From B30-G6 sp964633115 (GTDB lineage Bacteria > Desulfobacterota > Desulfobacteria > Desulfobacterales > B30-G6), in contig CAZWEO010000085.1 of assembly GCA_964633115.1 (NCBI GenBank), positions 1-22,841 on the forward strand: a stretch of 22,841 bases of DNA, given 5' to 3'. Below, piece by piece: positions 22,512-22,841 of the stretch. Within the stretch, counting starts at the first letter, position 1. Each line of letters begins with the position of its first letter. Both the position numbers and the translations under genes were made by a program. The notes beneath the pieces are model-generated. The model made no database searches, was not told where the DNA came from, and saw only the letters and a program-made list of their open reading frames with translations.

Positions 22512-22841
22512 GTTTCCCGAACCTCATATTTGATGTTTTTCGATTTAACTGGTAGCCCTTTATGCAAGTGGACTGCAAAATTAAATGTGAGTGGCATCAC
22601 CGCGCTTTTACCCTCTTATGAATGCAGGGGGGCTATGTCTTAGTTGATCTTATCATCCCTTAACCCCACAGAGGTAATCCAGGGTTCAAATCGACTACCG
22701 TAAGCTAACGTTACTTCGTAGCGTGGCGGTAGAATCGTGTTATTTTTGGGTCTGGTTTGATTCAGAATGGACTCAAATTTCTGGCGATATTTAACACTAC
22801 AGCGAAACATAGACCTTTAATTTTTTAGCGTGTAACACTCT
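22512..22841. other. No gene recognised
   Basis: The last 330 bases carry no convincing coding frame, RNA gene or repeat. The only visible oddity is a small palindrome (TAACGTTA) near 22707-22714. It may be the upstream region of a gene outside the window. Confidence 0.5.

Overview
The window looks like a chromosomal segment of an anaerobic, sulfur-metabolising Gram-negative bacterium. The best guess is a sulfate-reducer-like member of the Desulfobacterota. The reasons are an octaheme tetrathionate-reductase-type cytochrome with a cytochrome b partner, periplasmic rhodaneses, DsrE- and DsrH/TusB-like proteins, a sigma-54 activator, an outer-membrane barrel protein and moderate GC. The taxonomy is inference. 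I saw no rRNA, tRNA, CRISPR array or insertion sequence.

Layout. Positions 1-2205 (+) hold a two-repeat surface protein of the DVUA0089 kind and an outer-membrane barrel protein. Positions 2202-10150 (-) hold a catabolic block. In transcription order it is an IclR regulator, a spermidine/putrescine-type ABC importer (two permeases, Tat-exported binding protein, ATPase), a terminator, then a proline-racemase-family enzyme translationally coupled to a YtcJ-type amidohydrolase. Divergent from the IclR gene (10318-13529, +) lie an 820-residue KamA-like radical SAM protein, whose C-terminal half looks like a second copy without the cluster cysteines, and a cytoplasmic-looking M23/LytM-fold protein. 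Together these suggest uptake and processing of an unidentified amino acid, cyclic amino acid or polyamine-like compound.

Positions 13658-18224 (-) hold a sulfur module in two transcription units. One is a small DsrH/TusB-like protein plus a DsrE-like protein. The other is a haem-less cytochrome-c-like exported protein, a triple-rhodanese protein, the octaheme cytochrome and the cytochrome b. Each unit has an excellent -24/-12 (sigma-54) promoter, and each promoter has a pair of GTTAAC palindromes about 120-150 bp upstream. The divergent gene at 18402 encodes a PAS-AAA+-HTH sigma-54 activator, and one GTTAAC pair sits directly before its own start. This is the most coherent regulatory story in the window.

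Positions 19825-22841 are ordinary accessory sequence: a class-I-glutamine-amidotransferase-like (peptidase C26) hydrolase, a small conserved protein, an exported alpha/beta hydrolase, a BrnA-type antitoxin with only a 16-codon BrnT-like stub before it, and a small membrane-anchored protein. The last 330 bases hold nothing I can name.

Other points: an 82-bp-period tandem duplication at the 3' end of the ABC ATPase gene has shifted frame and rewritten the protein's C-terminus. A perfect 10-bp inverted repeat in the iclR/radical-SAM intergenic region is a good operator candidate.
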